Shown one piece after another: positions 25,441 to 33,673 of a stretch of DNA of 43,018 nucleotides; position 1 is the first letter of the stretch, and every line of letters begins with the position of its first letter. The notes under the pieces are model-generated. The model did no database searches. It was not told the origin of the DNA and was given only the letters and a program-made list of their open reading frames with translations. This stretch comes from Candidatus Gastranaerophilales bacterium (GTDB lineage Bacteria; Cyanobacteriota; Vampirovibrionia; Gastranaerophilales; Gastranaerophilaceae): contig CALUXX010000011.1 in NCBI GenBank assembly GCA_944324845.1, positions 1-43,018 on the forward strand. Reading direction: 5' to 3'. The position numbers and the translations under genes are program-made.

Positions 25441-26358
25441 ATGGAAAAAATCGGGTGTGCATTTGGAATTCTTGTTTTCATTTTCGTTACAATGTTAGTA
25501 ATGTTTACTGATATTGCCGACTTTGAGCACACTGTAACTTTTTCAAATCAGAATTTAGCATTCAATCAGCAACAAAAATCTAACGTTGAAAATGTTACAA
25601 CTCCAGTAAAAAATACGGAGCAAAAAATTAGTAATCAAACAATCTCTTATGGAACTACTAATTTTGATTTAGAAACTAATGAATTAAATAGCAGTAATAT
25701 AAACTTTGAAAATACCGGTTCTCTTAATAATCAACAAAACAGACTTTCAAACCAAGGAAGCTTAAGTAATGGAGGTTCTTTTAATAATCAACAAAATAGA
25801 CTTTCGAACCAAGGAAGTCTAAGTAATGAAGGTTCTTTTAATATTAAACAATCAGATATAAACAACTTAAAAACCGGATTTAAAAACTACGGAAATTATT
25901 CTAACAAAAAAATCAAATATAATAATAACAATACATCCGTAAAAAATTATAATAACAATGTTAATAATGCAAATATTAATAATGAGAACTATGCGTTAAA
26001 AAACATCGATTGGAATACTTGGAGAAGTAATTTCGTAAACAAAATTACTGATGATACTTTCTACATAGAAGAATTGAATAAATACCCAACGGGTACTTTG
26101 TTCCACTACTCATTTGCGGTTGATAATACAGGCAGAGTTTATAATGTTAAAATTACATCTTTAACCATCTCAAAAGAAGATCGAGATAAAATTGCAGAAT
26201 TAATAAAAGGATATTCTTATACTGACATTACTAAATTTCCACCAAATTCAAAAAGGAAAACGGCTAATGTTTCTGCAATTTTACTATTCTCTAATGAAAC
26301 TGAATACTCATCCCCTAGTGATTTCCACGATTTAGAACAAATTAAAATTAAATTATAA
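25441..26358 (+). CDS. TonB-like C-terminal domain protein with Asn-rich linker
   Basis: A 305-residue protein with one N-terminal membrane helix (6-23), a long low-complexity Asn/Gln/Ser linker (about 30-185) containing two 19-residue tandem repeats, and a C-terminal domain (190-305). This domain reads GTLFHYSFAVDNTGRVYNVK and TDITKFPPNSKRKT, the layout of TonB C-terminal/energy-transducer domains. It would span the periplasm and contact an outer-membrane partner. The terminator at 26364-26394 closes the operon. Confidence 0.7.
   Translation: MEKIGCAFGILVFIFVTMLVMFTDIADFEHTVTFSNQNLAFNQQQKSNVENVTTPVKNTEQKISNQTISYGTTNFDLETNELNSSNINFENTGSLNNQQNRLSNQGSLSNGGSFNNQQNRLSNQGSLSNEGSFNIKQSDINNLKTGFKNYGNYSNKKIKYNNNNTSVKNYNNNVNNANINNENYALKNIDWNTWRSNFVNKITDDTFYIEELNKYPTGTLFHYSFAVDNTGRVYNVKITSLTISKEDRDKIAELIKGYSYTDITKFPPNSKRKTANVSAILLFSNETEYSSPSDFHDLEQIKIKL
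25717..25842 (+). repeat. 57-bp tandem repeat within the TonB-like gene
   Basis: Two full copies (from 25717 and 25774) and a partial third (25831) encode GSLNNQQNRLSNQGSLSNG-like units of 19 residues. The copies differ at a few sites, mostly third bases. The period is a multiple of three, so copy number can change without a frameshift. Confidence 0.85.
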
Positions 26359-26363
26359 ACAAC

Positions 26364-26394
26364 AAAAAAGGAACTTTAATAAAGTTCCCTTTTC
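26364..26394. terminator. Terminator between convergent genes
   Basis: AAAAGGAACTTT pairs with AAAGTTCCCTTTT with one extra C. It serves the VWA/TonB-like operon and, on the other strand, the 173-aa gene. Confidence 0.8.
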
Positions 26395-26414
26395 AATCCC
26401 TAAAATCTATTTTA

Positions 26415-26936
26415 TTATACTAATTTCTTTTTTGCGATATTGGTTACCAATTCCATTATATACTTATCTTGTCTCATATCAGCAAAACTATCAAAAAATC
26501 TTTTTACTGATTGGTGATATGTACGGAAGATTTTCACACAAATACCTTTATCTGTTTCTCCTAAAACATTTCGATAAACTTGGACAATTCCTCTACCTTC
26601 ATTTGAAATAAGAACTGTTGCATTATCTAAATATGTTCTTTTTCCATCAATCATAACTTCTTTCATATTTCGAATAAGTTCTAATTTTGGCGTAGTTTCT
26701 GTCGGTAATTTAGTTGTAATTTTATTGATAAATCCTTTACCTCTATAAGCTTCTATTTTACGATCGCCCCTGAAATTTTCTAATGGACGTCTTTCTTTTA
26801 TTCTGGAATTTTCGAAGAAATCATGTAATCTTTCATCAACAGTTTTTCTTCGTGGAGCAATAGGATTGGTATTTGCATTGTTGATATAATTCATATTATA
26901 TGTACTTGTTGCTACTAGTGGAACTTGCAAAGGCAT
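26415..26936 (-). CDS. Hypothetical basic protein (173 aa)
   Basis: Unrecognised soluble protein. The first 30 residues are Asn/Thr-rich (SGF-like hydrophobic signal absent). A basic region (ENSRIKERRPLENFRGDRK) comes next, then an alpha/beta domain with TVLISNEGRGIVQVYRNV and a C-terminal helical part ending IAKKKLV. The 130-aa protein encoded at 36407-36799 contains a similar VVISNRGKGI stretch, perhaps a shared short motif. AGGGG stands eleven bases before the ATG. A promoter of the AACAAAA class lies upstream. Confidence 0.6.
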   Translation of the reverse strand: MPLQVPLVATSTYNMNYINNANTNPIAPRRKTVDERLHDFFENSRIKERRPLENFRGDRKIEAYRGKGFINKITTKLPTETTPKLELIRNMKEVMIDGKRTYLDNATVLISNEGRGIVQVYRNVLGETDKGICVKIFRTYHQSVKRFFDSFADMRQDKYIMELVTNIAKKKLV

Positions 26937-26985
26937 AATAATTAAACCCCTTCATCTTTCTTTTTGTGACCTCTAATTTTTCTAT

Positions 26986-27013
26986 ATAATAACCGTAAAA
27001 AAATATTTTTGTT
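26986..27013 (-). promoter_or_regulatory. AACAAAA-type promoter of the 173-aa gene
   Basis: On the minus strand GTAACAAAAATATT begins at 27015 and TATTAT lies at 26991-26986. It differs from the consensus by A instead of G. Confidence 0.45.
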
Positions 27014-27101
27014 ACTTTTATAGTAAAAACTTTACAATTACTTAATAAATATCATATTTTCAGATTATTAGTTTATACTCATCCTGTGGTATCATATTTT
27101 T

Positions 27102-28778
27102 ATGGATATTGAGAATTTCAAATCTCTGCTTAATTTAGATTCCGTATTTTGTGAAAATACGATCATCAGTTCTGAAATTCTTCAAAGAATAGATTGTATT
27201 TTGAAAAATTCCCTAAACAATATCAGTGATGAAAGTTTAGGAGTGTATAAAAAGTTTGTTGTAATGAAACAAGAAGCTCCTGAAGGAATGAAAAAGGAGC
27301 TTTTTAAAGTAATTAAAAATTATCAAAAAGAAAAAATCGAACAAAAAGATTTTTTAGACGCACTTTTAATGAACAGATTTCTAATAGTTAAATCGAAACT
27401 TGATGCTCAAAGTTATTACAATATTGCAGAGATACTCTTGAATATTAAAGAAATAGAGCTTTCTAAAATTTTTCTAGACTATTATCTAAAATCTGAAACT
27501 AATTTACCTCTAAAATTGTTAACCGTTGCCAATTTTTATAATCTTAATTTAAAAGATTATAAGTCAGCAATAAAATATTATGAGCAATATCTAAATATTG
27601 AAGAAACTAAGCCTGTAATATTTACAACATTAGGGAATTTATATAAAAAAGCCTATGGCGATGAGAGTTTAAAAGAACAAATTTATTATTTTGAAAGAGC
27701 TTATCAACTAAAACCAAATGATAGATTAACCCTCCATAGTTTGGCTTTTGACTACGAAAAAATAGGTGATAAAAAAAATGCAAATAAATACTACTCCGAA
27801 CTTTTAAACAATAATCCAACTGATATTGACTACTATAATTACGGAGGATTTTTAATAAGTTGCGGGGATTTGTATAACGGGCATAAATATCTTACACATA
27901 GATTTTTAATAGATGACATCAATCTTAAATATCCGCAAAATCTTGATATTATGAAAAAATGGAATTTTCAAGATGATATTTCGGATAAAACAATACTTGT
28001 ACATTATGAACAAGGTTTTGGAGATACATTTATGTATTGTAGGTTTGTGCCACTTCTTAAAAATTTATGTAAAAAAATAATTTTTGTAGTACAAGATGAA
28101 GTTTTTGACTTAATAAAAAATTCTCACCTTATAAGCAATAATATTGAAATAATATCATCAAAATCAAACATTCAAAACATTGAATATGATTATAGTATAG
28201 CACTTATGGATTTGCCATATATATTAAAAACAACAACTCAAAATATACCATTTTCTCAAGGGTACTTAGAAATAGATAACAAGAAAATTAATGAATATAA
28301 AGAAAAATACTTAAAAATATCTAATAATTTAAGAGTTGGAATAGCATATCAAGGTAATAAAAAGGCTAATTACAAAGGTAGAGATATTGAATTTAGTAAA
28401 TTTTCTAAAATGCTCGATTTACCCGGAATTGATTTTTACTCTTTCAATATGGAAAACGAAAATGATACAAGAATTAAAAACTTAAGCCAAACTTTCACTA
28501 ATTTTACACCTACCGCTTGTGCCATAAAAAATATGGATATTATCGTTTCAACTGATAATGTAATTCTTAATCTTTCGGGTGCATTAGGCGTTAAAACAAT
28601 AGGCTTATTTAATAAATATCCAAACTTTAGGTGGTACAAACTTTCAGGAGAGAATATCGGATATTATAGCTCAGTTACCCCGTTGCAAGTCGAACAAGAA
28701 GATTTGTGGGCTACAGTAATTTCACATACAATAAATATTCTAAAAGAATACAATAAAACATATGTAAAAAAAATTTAA
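27102..28778 (+). CDS. TPR protein with glycosyltransferase-9-like domain
   Basis: A 558-residue protein. The N-terminal half (about 100-280) has TPR repeats (for example YKSAIKYYEQYLNIEETKP). The C-terminal half (from about 295, ILVHYEQGFGDTFMYCRFVP) resembles the heptosyltransferase/GT9 fold often fused to TPRs. It includes a late motif STDNVILNLSGALGVKT and the RWYKLSG region that corresponds to the nucleotide-sugar site. It may transfer a sugar to protein or glycan in the cytoplasm, but catalytic residues are not certain. TATCAT at 27090-27095, six bases from the ATG, makes it a probable leaderless gene. Confidence 0.78.
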   Translation: MDIENFKSLLNLDSVFCENTIISSEILQRIDCILKNSLNNISDESLGVYKKFVVMKQEAPEGMKKELFKVIKNYQKEKIEQKDFLDALLMNRFLIVKSKLDAQSYYNIAEILLNIKEIELSKIFLDYYLKSETNLPLKLLTVANFYNLNLKDYKSAIKYYEQYLNIEETKPVIFTTLGNLYKKAYGDESLKEQIYYFERAYQLKPNDRLTLHSLAFDYEKIGDKKNANKYYSELLNNNPTDIDYYNYGGFLISCGDLYNGHKYLTHRFLIDDINLKYPQNLDIMKKWNFQDDISDKTILVHYEQGFGDTFMYCRFVPLLKNLCKKIIFVVQDEVFDLIKNSHLISNNIEIISSKSNIQNIEYDYSIALMDLPYILKTTTQNIPFSQGYLEIDNKKINEYKEKYLKISNNLRVGIAYQGNKKANYKGRDIEFSKFSKMLDLPGIDFYSFNMENENDTRIKNLSQTFTNFTPTACAIKNMDIIVSTDNVILNLSGALGVKTIGLFNKYPNFRWYKLSGENIGYYSSVTPLQVEQEDLWATVISHTINILKEYNKTYVKKI

Positions 28779-28784
28779 ACAGAT

Positions 28785-28814
28785 AGCAAAATTTATTTTC
28801 AGGGTTTTTACAAT
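28785..28814 (+). promoter_or_regulatory. AGCAAAA-type promoter of the 109-aa gene
   Basis: ATAGCAAAATTTA begins at 28783 and TACAAT lies at 28809-28814. The leader is about 30 bases with a CAGGAGA ribosome binding site. Confidence 0.6.
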
Positions 28815-28849
28815 AAACGTAAAGCCAAAAATCTAATCAGGAGAAAATT

Positions 28850-29179
28850 ATGCAAATATCAACTCAAAACAATTTAGCATTTAGTTCAGTACATTTGAAA
28901 ACTAAAAATATTCCGCTATCAAAACCACTTGATATGATTGAATCTTGCTTTGAATTAAAAGGATTCTATAACCAAAAACCTGAAATCGTAAGAAAACAAC
29001 TAACAGGAAGCCAAGCAGGCATTGTTTTAGATAAAAACGGAATAACACTAGTTGGTCAAGATCGTGAGGCAGATGAGTTTATTGCGCGTCAAATGACTAA
29101 AGGAAATATCGAACATACCTACGTTCAAGATACTCCTGAAACAAATTTTGACGGTCCTATATTTGAACTTTTTGGATAA
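28850..29179 (+). CDS. Hypothetical protein with NLAFSS motif (109 aa)
   Basis: Unrecognised soluble protein starting MQISTQNNLAFSS, a variant of the shared N-terminal motif. The body has an alternating pattern (AGIVLDKNGITLVGQDREAD) suggesting a small alpha/beta domain. There is no signal peptide or membrane helix. A good GGAG site supports the start. It is monocistronic, with its own promoter and terminator. Confidence 0.62.
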   Translation: MQISTQNNLAFSSVHLKTKNIPLSKPLDMIESCFELKGFYNQKPEIVRKQLTGSQAGIVLDKNGITLVGQDREADEFIARQMTKGNIEHTYVQDTPETNFDGPIFELFG

Positions 29180-29196
29180 GAAAATTATTACAAATA

Positions 29197-29232
29197 AAAG
29201 TGGCGAAACAATTCTTGTTCCGCCACTTTTTT
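29197..29232. terminator. Bidirectional terminator
   Basis: AAAAGTGGCG and CGCCACTTTT pair, and the stem continues through AACAA/TTGTT. It separates the 109-aa gene from the convergent ligase gene. Confidence 0.9.
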
Positions 29233-29244
29233 GAATTAAAAAAC

Positions 29245-30912
29245 TTATGCCATAACTTCTTCTTTTACAACATTTCTTTTAACTTTTCTGGTTGCAGTTC
29301 TAGGTAGTGGTTCTTTTCTTACAACGATATTTACAGGTCGTTTATAAGGTGCTAACTGAATAGATAATTTCTTAACCTCATGAACAACATATTCTTGCAA
29401 TTTATCATCATCTGTAAATCTACTTAGAACATCTTGGGTTGGAACAATAACGGTCATAATTTCTTCAGTTCCATCTTTTGCTCCGGAACTTCTTGTTGCG
29501 CCAAACACGCAAACTTCTGCAAATTCTTTATTTTGTTCCAATACCGCTTCAACTTCTTCAGGGAAAACTTTCTTACCACCGGATAATACAATCATATTCT
29601 TAATTCTACCGGTTATATAAAGTCTTCCATCATCATCAAATCTTGCAATATCGCCTGTATGGAACCATCCATCAGGTTCTAATACTTCTGCTGTTTTTTC
29701 AGGATTGTTGTAATATCCCTTCATTACTGAAGGTCCTTTAACAAGTAATTCTCCTGTTTCCGGATCAATTTTTGCTTCATAAGAATCTAATACAGGACCT
29801 ACTGATAAAAGTTTTCTATCTTCGCCTCTATCAACTGAAATAATAGGGCTTGTTTCTGTTAAACCATAAGCTTGGAATACTTTTATACCAATTCTTTCGA
29901 AAAATTCACCAACTGAAGCTTCTAACGGTGCACCACCTGAAATAAATCCGTAGAAATTTCCGCCAAATTTTGCCAATATACTTCTAAATAATTGACGTCT
30001 TATTGAATAATCACTTATATATTCCGCTGCAGCATAAGATTTTTCAAACAACAATCTTTCCTCTTCAGGAAGAGATCTGATATCTGCTTCAATCGTAGTT
30101 TTTAACAATTTCATAAATGCTGGAACTACAATCATAAAATCTATTTTCTTTTCTCTCATATCGCCTAAAACATCTCTTGGTTTCAAGCTTTGAGGATAAT
30201 ATATAGAACAACCTCTATTTAAAAACGTAGAAAATCCAACTGTCAATTCAAACAAATGATTCATAGGTAATATTGAAAGTAAATTAACCTGCTCACTTGG
30301 TAAAATTTCAGATAATCTACCGACCAAACCCAATACTTGAGAAGTCATATTACCAAATGTTGTCTGAACTCCCTTTGGTGCTCCTGTTGTTCCTGAAGTA
30401 TAAATAATTAATGCAGTATCTCTTAAAGAACGATGACGCCATTTGCACTCTTCACCTTGCGGCAATGTATATAAACTTGGAATATCAATATTTTGGTTAT
30501 GTTCATCCATTAAAATCAAATGCTTTATGGACGGAACTTTTTTCTGTAATTCTTTACCTTTTTCTAAATTTGCTAACGAAACTACTAATACTGACGGTTC
30601 ACAATTTGATAAAATTGATACTAATTCATATATAGTTAATTTATTATCTAAAGGTACAGTAACCATACCTGAAATAACAGATGCAAATACACAAGCACCC
30701 ATCTCCGGCATTGATTCTGCTAAGATTGCTAATTTATCACCCTTTTGCATTTGCAAATCAGAAATTAAATAACTTGCTAATTGTTTTGTTAAAAGACTTA
30801 AACCTTTATAAGTAAGCTCTTTCCAACCATATTTATTTCTTTTTCCAAGTGCAATTCTTTCACCATACAATTTCGTATTTTTATCCAATAGTGATAAAAC
30901 ATTCTCTTTCAT
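29245..30912 (-). CDS. AMP-dependent acyl-CoA/acyl-ACP synthetase
   Basis: A 555-residue adenylate-forming enzyme that would activate a fatty acid with ATP. Motifs in order: LIIYTSGTTGAPKG (P-loop), YGLTETSP, a YYNNPEKTAEVLEPDGWFHT region with the catalytic Asp of the HTGD motif, and the hinge RIKNMIVLSGGKKVFP. The C-terminal catalytic Lys is likely within RTATRKVKRN. The start at 30912 (MKENVLSLL) is preferred over 30942 because GGGGAG lies nine bases upstream. It follows an acyl-ACP thioesterase gene on the same strand, so the two could recycle acyl chains. Substrate chain length is not visible. Confidence 0.92.
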   Translation of the reverse strand: MKENVLSLLDKNTKLYGERIALGKRNKYGWKELTYKGLSLLTKQLASYLISDLQMQKGDKLAILAESMPEMGACVFASVISGMVTVPLDNKLTIYELVSILSNCEPSVLVVSLANLEKGKELQKKVPSIKHLILMDEHNQNIDIPSLYTLPQGEECKWRHRSLRDTALIIYTSGTTGAPKGVQTTFGNMTSQVLGLVGRLSEILPSEQVNLLSILPMNHLFELTVGFSTFLNRGCSIYYPQSLKPRDVLGDMREKKIDFMIVVPAFMKLLKTTIEADIRSLPEEERLLFEKSYAAAEYISDYSIRRQLFRSILAKFGGNFYGFISGGAPLEASVGEFFERIGIKVFQAYGLTETSPIISVDRGEDRKLLSVGPVLDSYEAKIDPETGELLVKGPSVMKGYYNNPEKTAEVLEPDGWFHTGDIARFDDDGRLYITGRIKNMIVLSGGKKVFPEEVEAVLEQNKEFAEVCVFGATRSSGAKDGTEEIMTVIVPTQDVLSRFTDDDKLQEYVVHEVKKLSIQLAPYKRPVNIVVRKEPLPRTATRKVKRNVVKEEVMA

Positions 30913-30978
30913 ACACTTATACTCCCCTATACTCATAAACATTCTTGAATGGATTATACCATAAATTTACGTATTTGA

Positions 30979-31752
30979 CTATATCTTTTTATATTCTATT
31001 TTTAACAAACACAAACTATCACCTGTGTTTGCGTTCTTTATCAAATGCTCAGTTGCCGAATTTTCTTCATCTATATAAACTTGTGAACAAATTTTATCTC
31101 CATATTCAACATCACGTTTGAAATAAACGTCTATTGATTTGATAATATGATTTTTTCTAAATTTATAATCCAAAGCCTCTAATGCCCAAGAGATATAAAC
31201 AGTATTGTTTACATGGTTATTAATATCTAAATCATCATATCTTATTTCAAAAAACTTCTCTTTTGTAACTTGCGTTAAAGGTTTTAATTTCTTTAATTGT
31301 AAATCATCTTCTCTTGGCGTATATTGCAAAAATTCAGGGTACTCTTTTTCAATATTTACAATAGACTTTTGTGCTAAATCTACAACAAACCAACTTGAAA
31401 CAGCTCGCAAAATTCTTTGCTTTGAATTATTATCATAAATCTCAAAATCCCTATAAAAAGTAGATTTCTGACAACCGCGACTTTCTGTTTTTATATTTAT
31501 ATTCTTCAAGTCAGACAAATAATTCTCAAACTCAATTCTATATCTTATAATAAACCAACCATAACCTTTTTTAGCTAAACCTTCACAACTGTACTGTTCG
31601 CCTATTATTGATATTGATTTCTCGGCTAAATCCTGCATATAATTGAACAATACTACAGGTTTTACACGGTGTGAACACTCTGTTTCGGAAACAGATATTG
31701 CATAATCTTTTTCTAAAATATATTTACTGGCTTGTTGTTCTAAAATAGTCAT
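30979..31752 (-). CDS. Acyl-ACP thioesterase (FatA/FatB-like)
   Basis: A 257-residue double-hotdog thioesterase that releases fatty acids from acyl carrier protein. The N-terminal hotdog includes HRVKPVVLFNYMQDLAEKS; the C-terminal hotdog carries the active-site pattern DLDINNHVNNTVYISW (N178-x-H180-x-N). Length matches bacterial members. It ends 66 bases upstream of the ligase gene and starts only seven bases after the Na/Pi transporter gene, so the three may be co-transcribed, although the transporter is functionally unrelated. Confidence 0.9.
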   Translation of the reverse strand: MTILEQQASKYILEKDYAISVSETECSHRVKPVVLFNYMQDLAEKSISIIGEQYSCEGLAKKGYGWFIIRYRIEFENYLSDLKNINIKTESRGCQKSTFYRDFEIYDNNSKQRILRAVSSWFVVDLAQKSIVNIEKEYPEFLQYTPREDDLQLKKLKPLTQVTKEKFFEIRYDDLDINNHVNNTVYISWALEALDYKFRKNHIIKSIDVYFKRDVEYGDKICSQVYIDEENSATEHLIKNANTGDSLCLLKIEYKKI

Positions 31753-31759
31753 AATTATT

Positions 31760-33526
31760 TTACCTATCCAATACTAAAGGATCAACAGCATATTTTCCCT
31801 TAAATTCTTCAACTTGAGCTGCAAAATCAGCCATCGTTACTTCTTTCAATTTATTTTTAAGTATATGTCTTGGAATAGCACTATTATTTGCTTGAATTAT
31901 ATTTGTTGCAATATTTGAACAATGATCTGAAATTCTTTCTAAATCATTCAAAATTTCAACATATACAAACCCTCTTTTAATATGAGTTCTATCTCTTTTT
32001 ACACGTTTAATATGATTTTTCTTAGCTACATATGCTATATCATCTACTACTTGCTCTAATGGTTCTACGTGGTGTGCTAAGCCTAAATTATGTTCAACAA
32101 ATGAATTTACTGTAATATCAAATACTTCTTTTACGGCATTTACAACGTGCTTTAATTCCTCAATAGTATCAGGTGAAAGTGTCCATTCTTTTCTTTTTAT
32201 TTTTGTTGCTAAATTCAATATATGAATTGCGTGATCGGCAATTTTTTCAAAATCTGATATCGATAAGATTAATTGAGATATTTTGTTACTATCTTCATCT
32301 GACAATTCTCTTCCTGATAATTTCTGAAGAAAACTTTCTAACATATCCTGGTATTTATCAATCAAAACTTCATTTTTTGTTATAACTTCTGCAACTTTCG
32401 GATTGTATTGTTTCAACATTCTAACTGACATTACAAGAGTTTCTCTGGTTATTTTTGCCATAGTTGCAGTCACTTTATAACATTGAACTATCGCAATAGA
32501 TGGAGTTAATAATAAACGTTCATCCAAAACAACAACTTTTTCGTCTTTTTCTTCCTTGATAATATAATATGCAAGTTTTTCAAGCAGTTTTGAAAATGGG
32601 AATAATACCATAGTCGTTAGAACATTGAATATTGAATGCACTATTGCAATTCCAAAAGGATTAACTGCTTCTTCAAATGGATAATTTATAAAATAATGAC
32701 CAAATTCATAAATAGGTAAAAATATTAACGCACCCAAAACATTAAATACAACGTGTACTACAGCAACTCTTCTTGCATTAGTATTAACACCGATACTTGA
32801 TAAAACGGCAGTAATACAAGTTCCGATATTTTGACCAATAATAATAGGAACAGCCATTGCATAAGAAACACTTCCAGTTAATGACAAAGCTTGCAACATA
32901 CCAACAGAAGCTGCTGAACTTTGGATAATCGCTGTAACAACAAGCCCAACCATCAAACCAAATAAAGGATTTTTAAATGCTGTTAATACATGTGCAAAAT
33001 TTGGATCATGAGCCAATGGACTCATTGAAGATGACATCAAGCCCATACCAAACATCAATACTGCAAAACCCACAAAAAATGTCCCGAAGTTTCTCCTTCT
33101 GGACATACTGTTTTTAGAGGTCATAATCATTATTACACCGATTAAAGCTAAAATTGGAGTGAATGATTCAGGCTTTAATAATCGCATAAAGAAATTATCA
33201 CTGCTAATACCTGACAAACTTAAAATCCAAGACGTTATCGTTGTTCCGATATTCGACCCCATTATTACGCCTATTGCTTGGGATAACTTCATTATTCCTG
33301 AATTTACAAACCCAACAAGCATTACGGTCACTGCTGAAGAACTTTGCACTGCCATCGTAATTCCTACACCAAGAAGAAGCCCCTTCCAAGAACTTGATGT
33401 CATTTTTTCCAACATCTTTTCCATCTTGCCGCCGGCAATTTTTTCCAGACCTGTTGACATTACAATCATGCCATATAAAAAGAATGCTAATCCCCCACAC
33501 AACGTAAATATCGCAAATACATCCAT
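31760..33526 (-). CDS. Na/Pi cotransporter family protein with PhoU-like domain
   Basis: A 588-residue membrane protein of the NptA/PF02690 family, which takes up or exports phosphate with sodium. The two inverted-repeat signatures are clear: AVQSSSAVTVMLVGFVNSG (about 60-78) and IIQSSAASVGMLQALSL (about 200-216). About nine membrane helices fill residues 1-330, and the last 240 residues form a PhoU-like helical domain (SDFEKIADHAIHILNLA; NDLERISDHCSNIA). A GGAGA site precedes the ATG. A 16-bp perfect palindrome lies in the promoter region, and a PhoR-like kinase gene is upstream, suggesting phosphate-linked control. Confidence 0.92.
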   Translation of the reverse strand: MDVFAIFTLCGGLAFFLYGMIVMSTGLEKIAGGKMEKMLEKMTSSSWKGLLLGVGITMAVQSSSAVTVMLVGFVNSGIMKLSQAIGVIMGSNIGTTITSWILSLSGISSDNFFMRLLKPESFTPILALIGVIMIMTSKNSMSRRRNFGTFFVGFAVLMFGMGLMSSSMSPLAHDPNFAHVLTAFKNPLFGLMVGLVVTAIIQSSAASVGMLQALSLTGSVSYAMAVPIIIGQNIGTCITAVLSSIGVNTNARRVAVVHVVFNVLGALIFLPIYEFGHYFINYPFEEAVNPFGIAIVHSIFNVLTTMVLFPFSKLLEKLAYYIIKEEKDEKVVVLDERLLLTPSIAIVQCYKVTATMAKITRETLVMSVRMLKQYNPKVAEVITKNEVLIDKYQDMLESFLQKLSGRELSDEDSNKISQLILSISDFEKIADHAIHILNLATKIKRKEWTLSPDTIEELKHVVNAVKEVFDITVNSFVEHNLGLAHHVEPLEQVVDDIAYVAKKNHIKRVKRDRTHIKRGFVYVEILNDLERISDHCSNIATNIIQANNSAIPRHILKNKLKEVTMADFAAQVEEFKGKYAVDPLVLDR

Positions 33527-33569
33527 TATTCTTTCTCCATTAGATTTTCATATTTTATAACGTTTTGTT

Positions 33570-33585
33570 TGTGCATATATGCACA
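33570..33585. promoter_or_regulatory. 16-bp palindrome upstream of the Na/Pi transporter
   Basis: TGTGCATATATGCACA is a perfect palindrome. On the minus strand it lies just upstream of a TATAAA box, at about the -35 position, where a dimeric regulator could block or aid transcription of the transporter gene. It does not resemble the PhoB box. Confidence 0.55.
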
Positions 33586-33673
33586 CAGAAAAATTATCCG
33601 ATAAAAAAAATTATTTTTCAATAAATTGGAAAATAATTAAAATTTGTTTACTTAAAGATTATTTACAAAAATT

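Noticed and set aside
30411-30772. Open frames opposite the acyl-CoA ligase
   Set aside because: They lie fully antisense to a well-conserved enzyme, have no ribosome binding site and no protein-like pattern.
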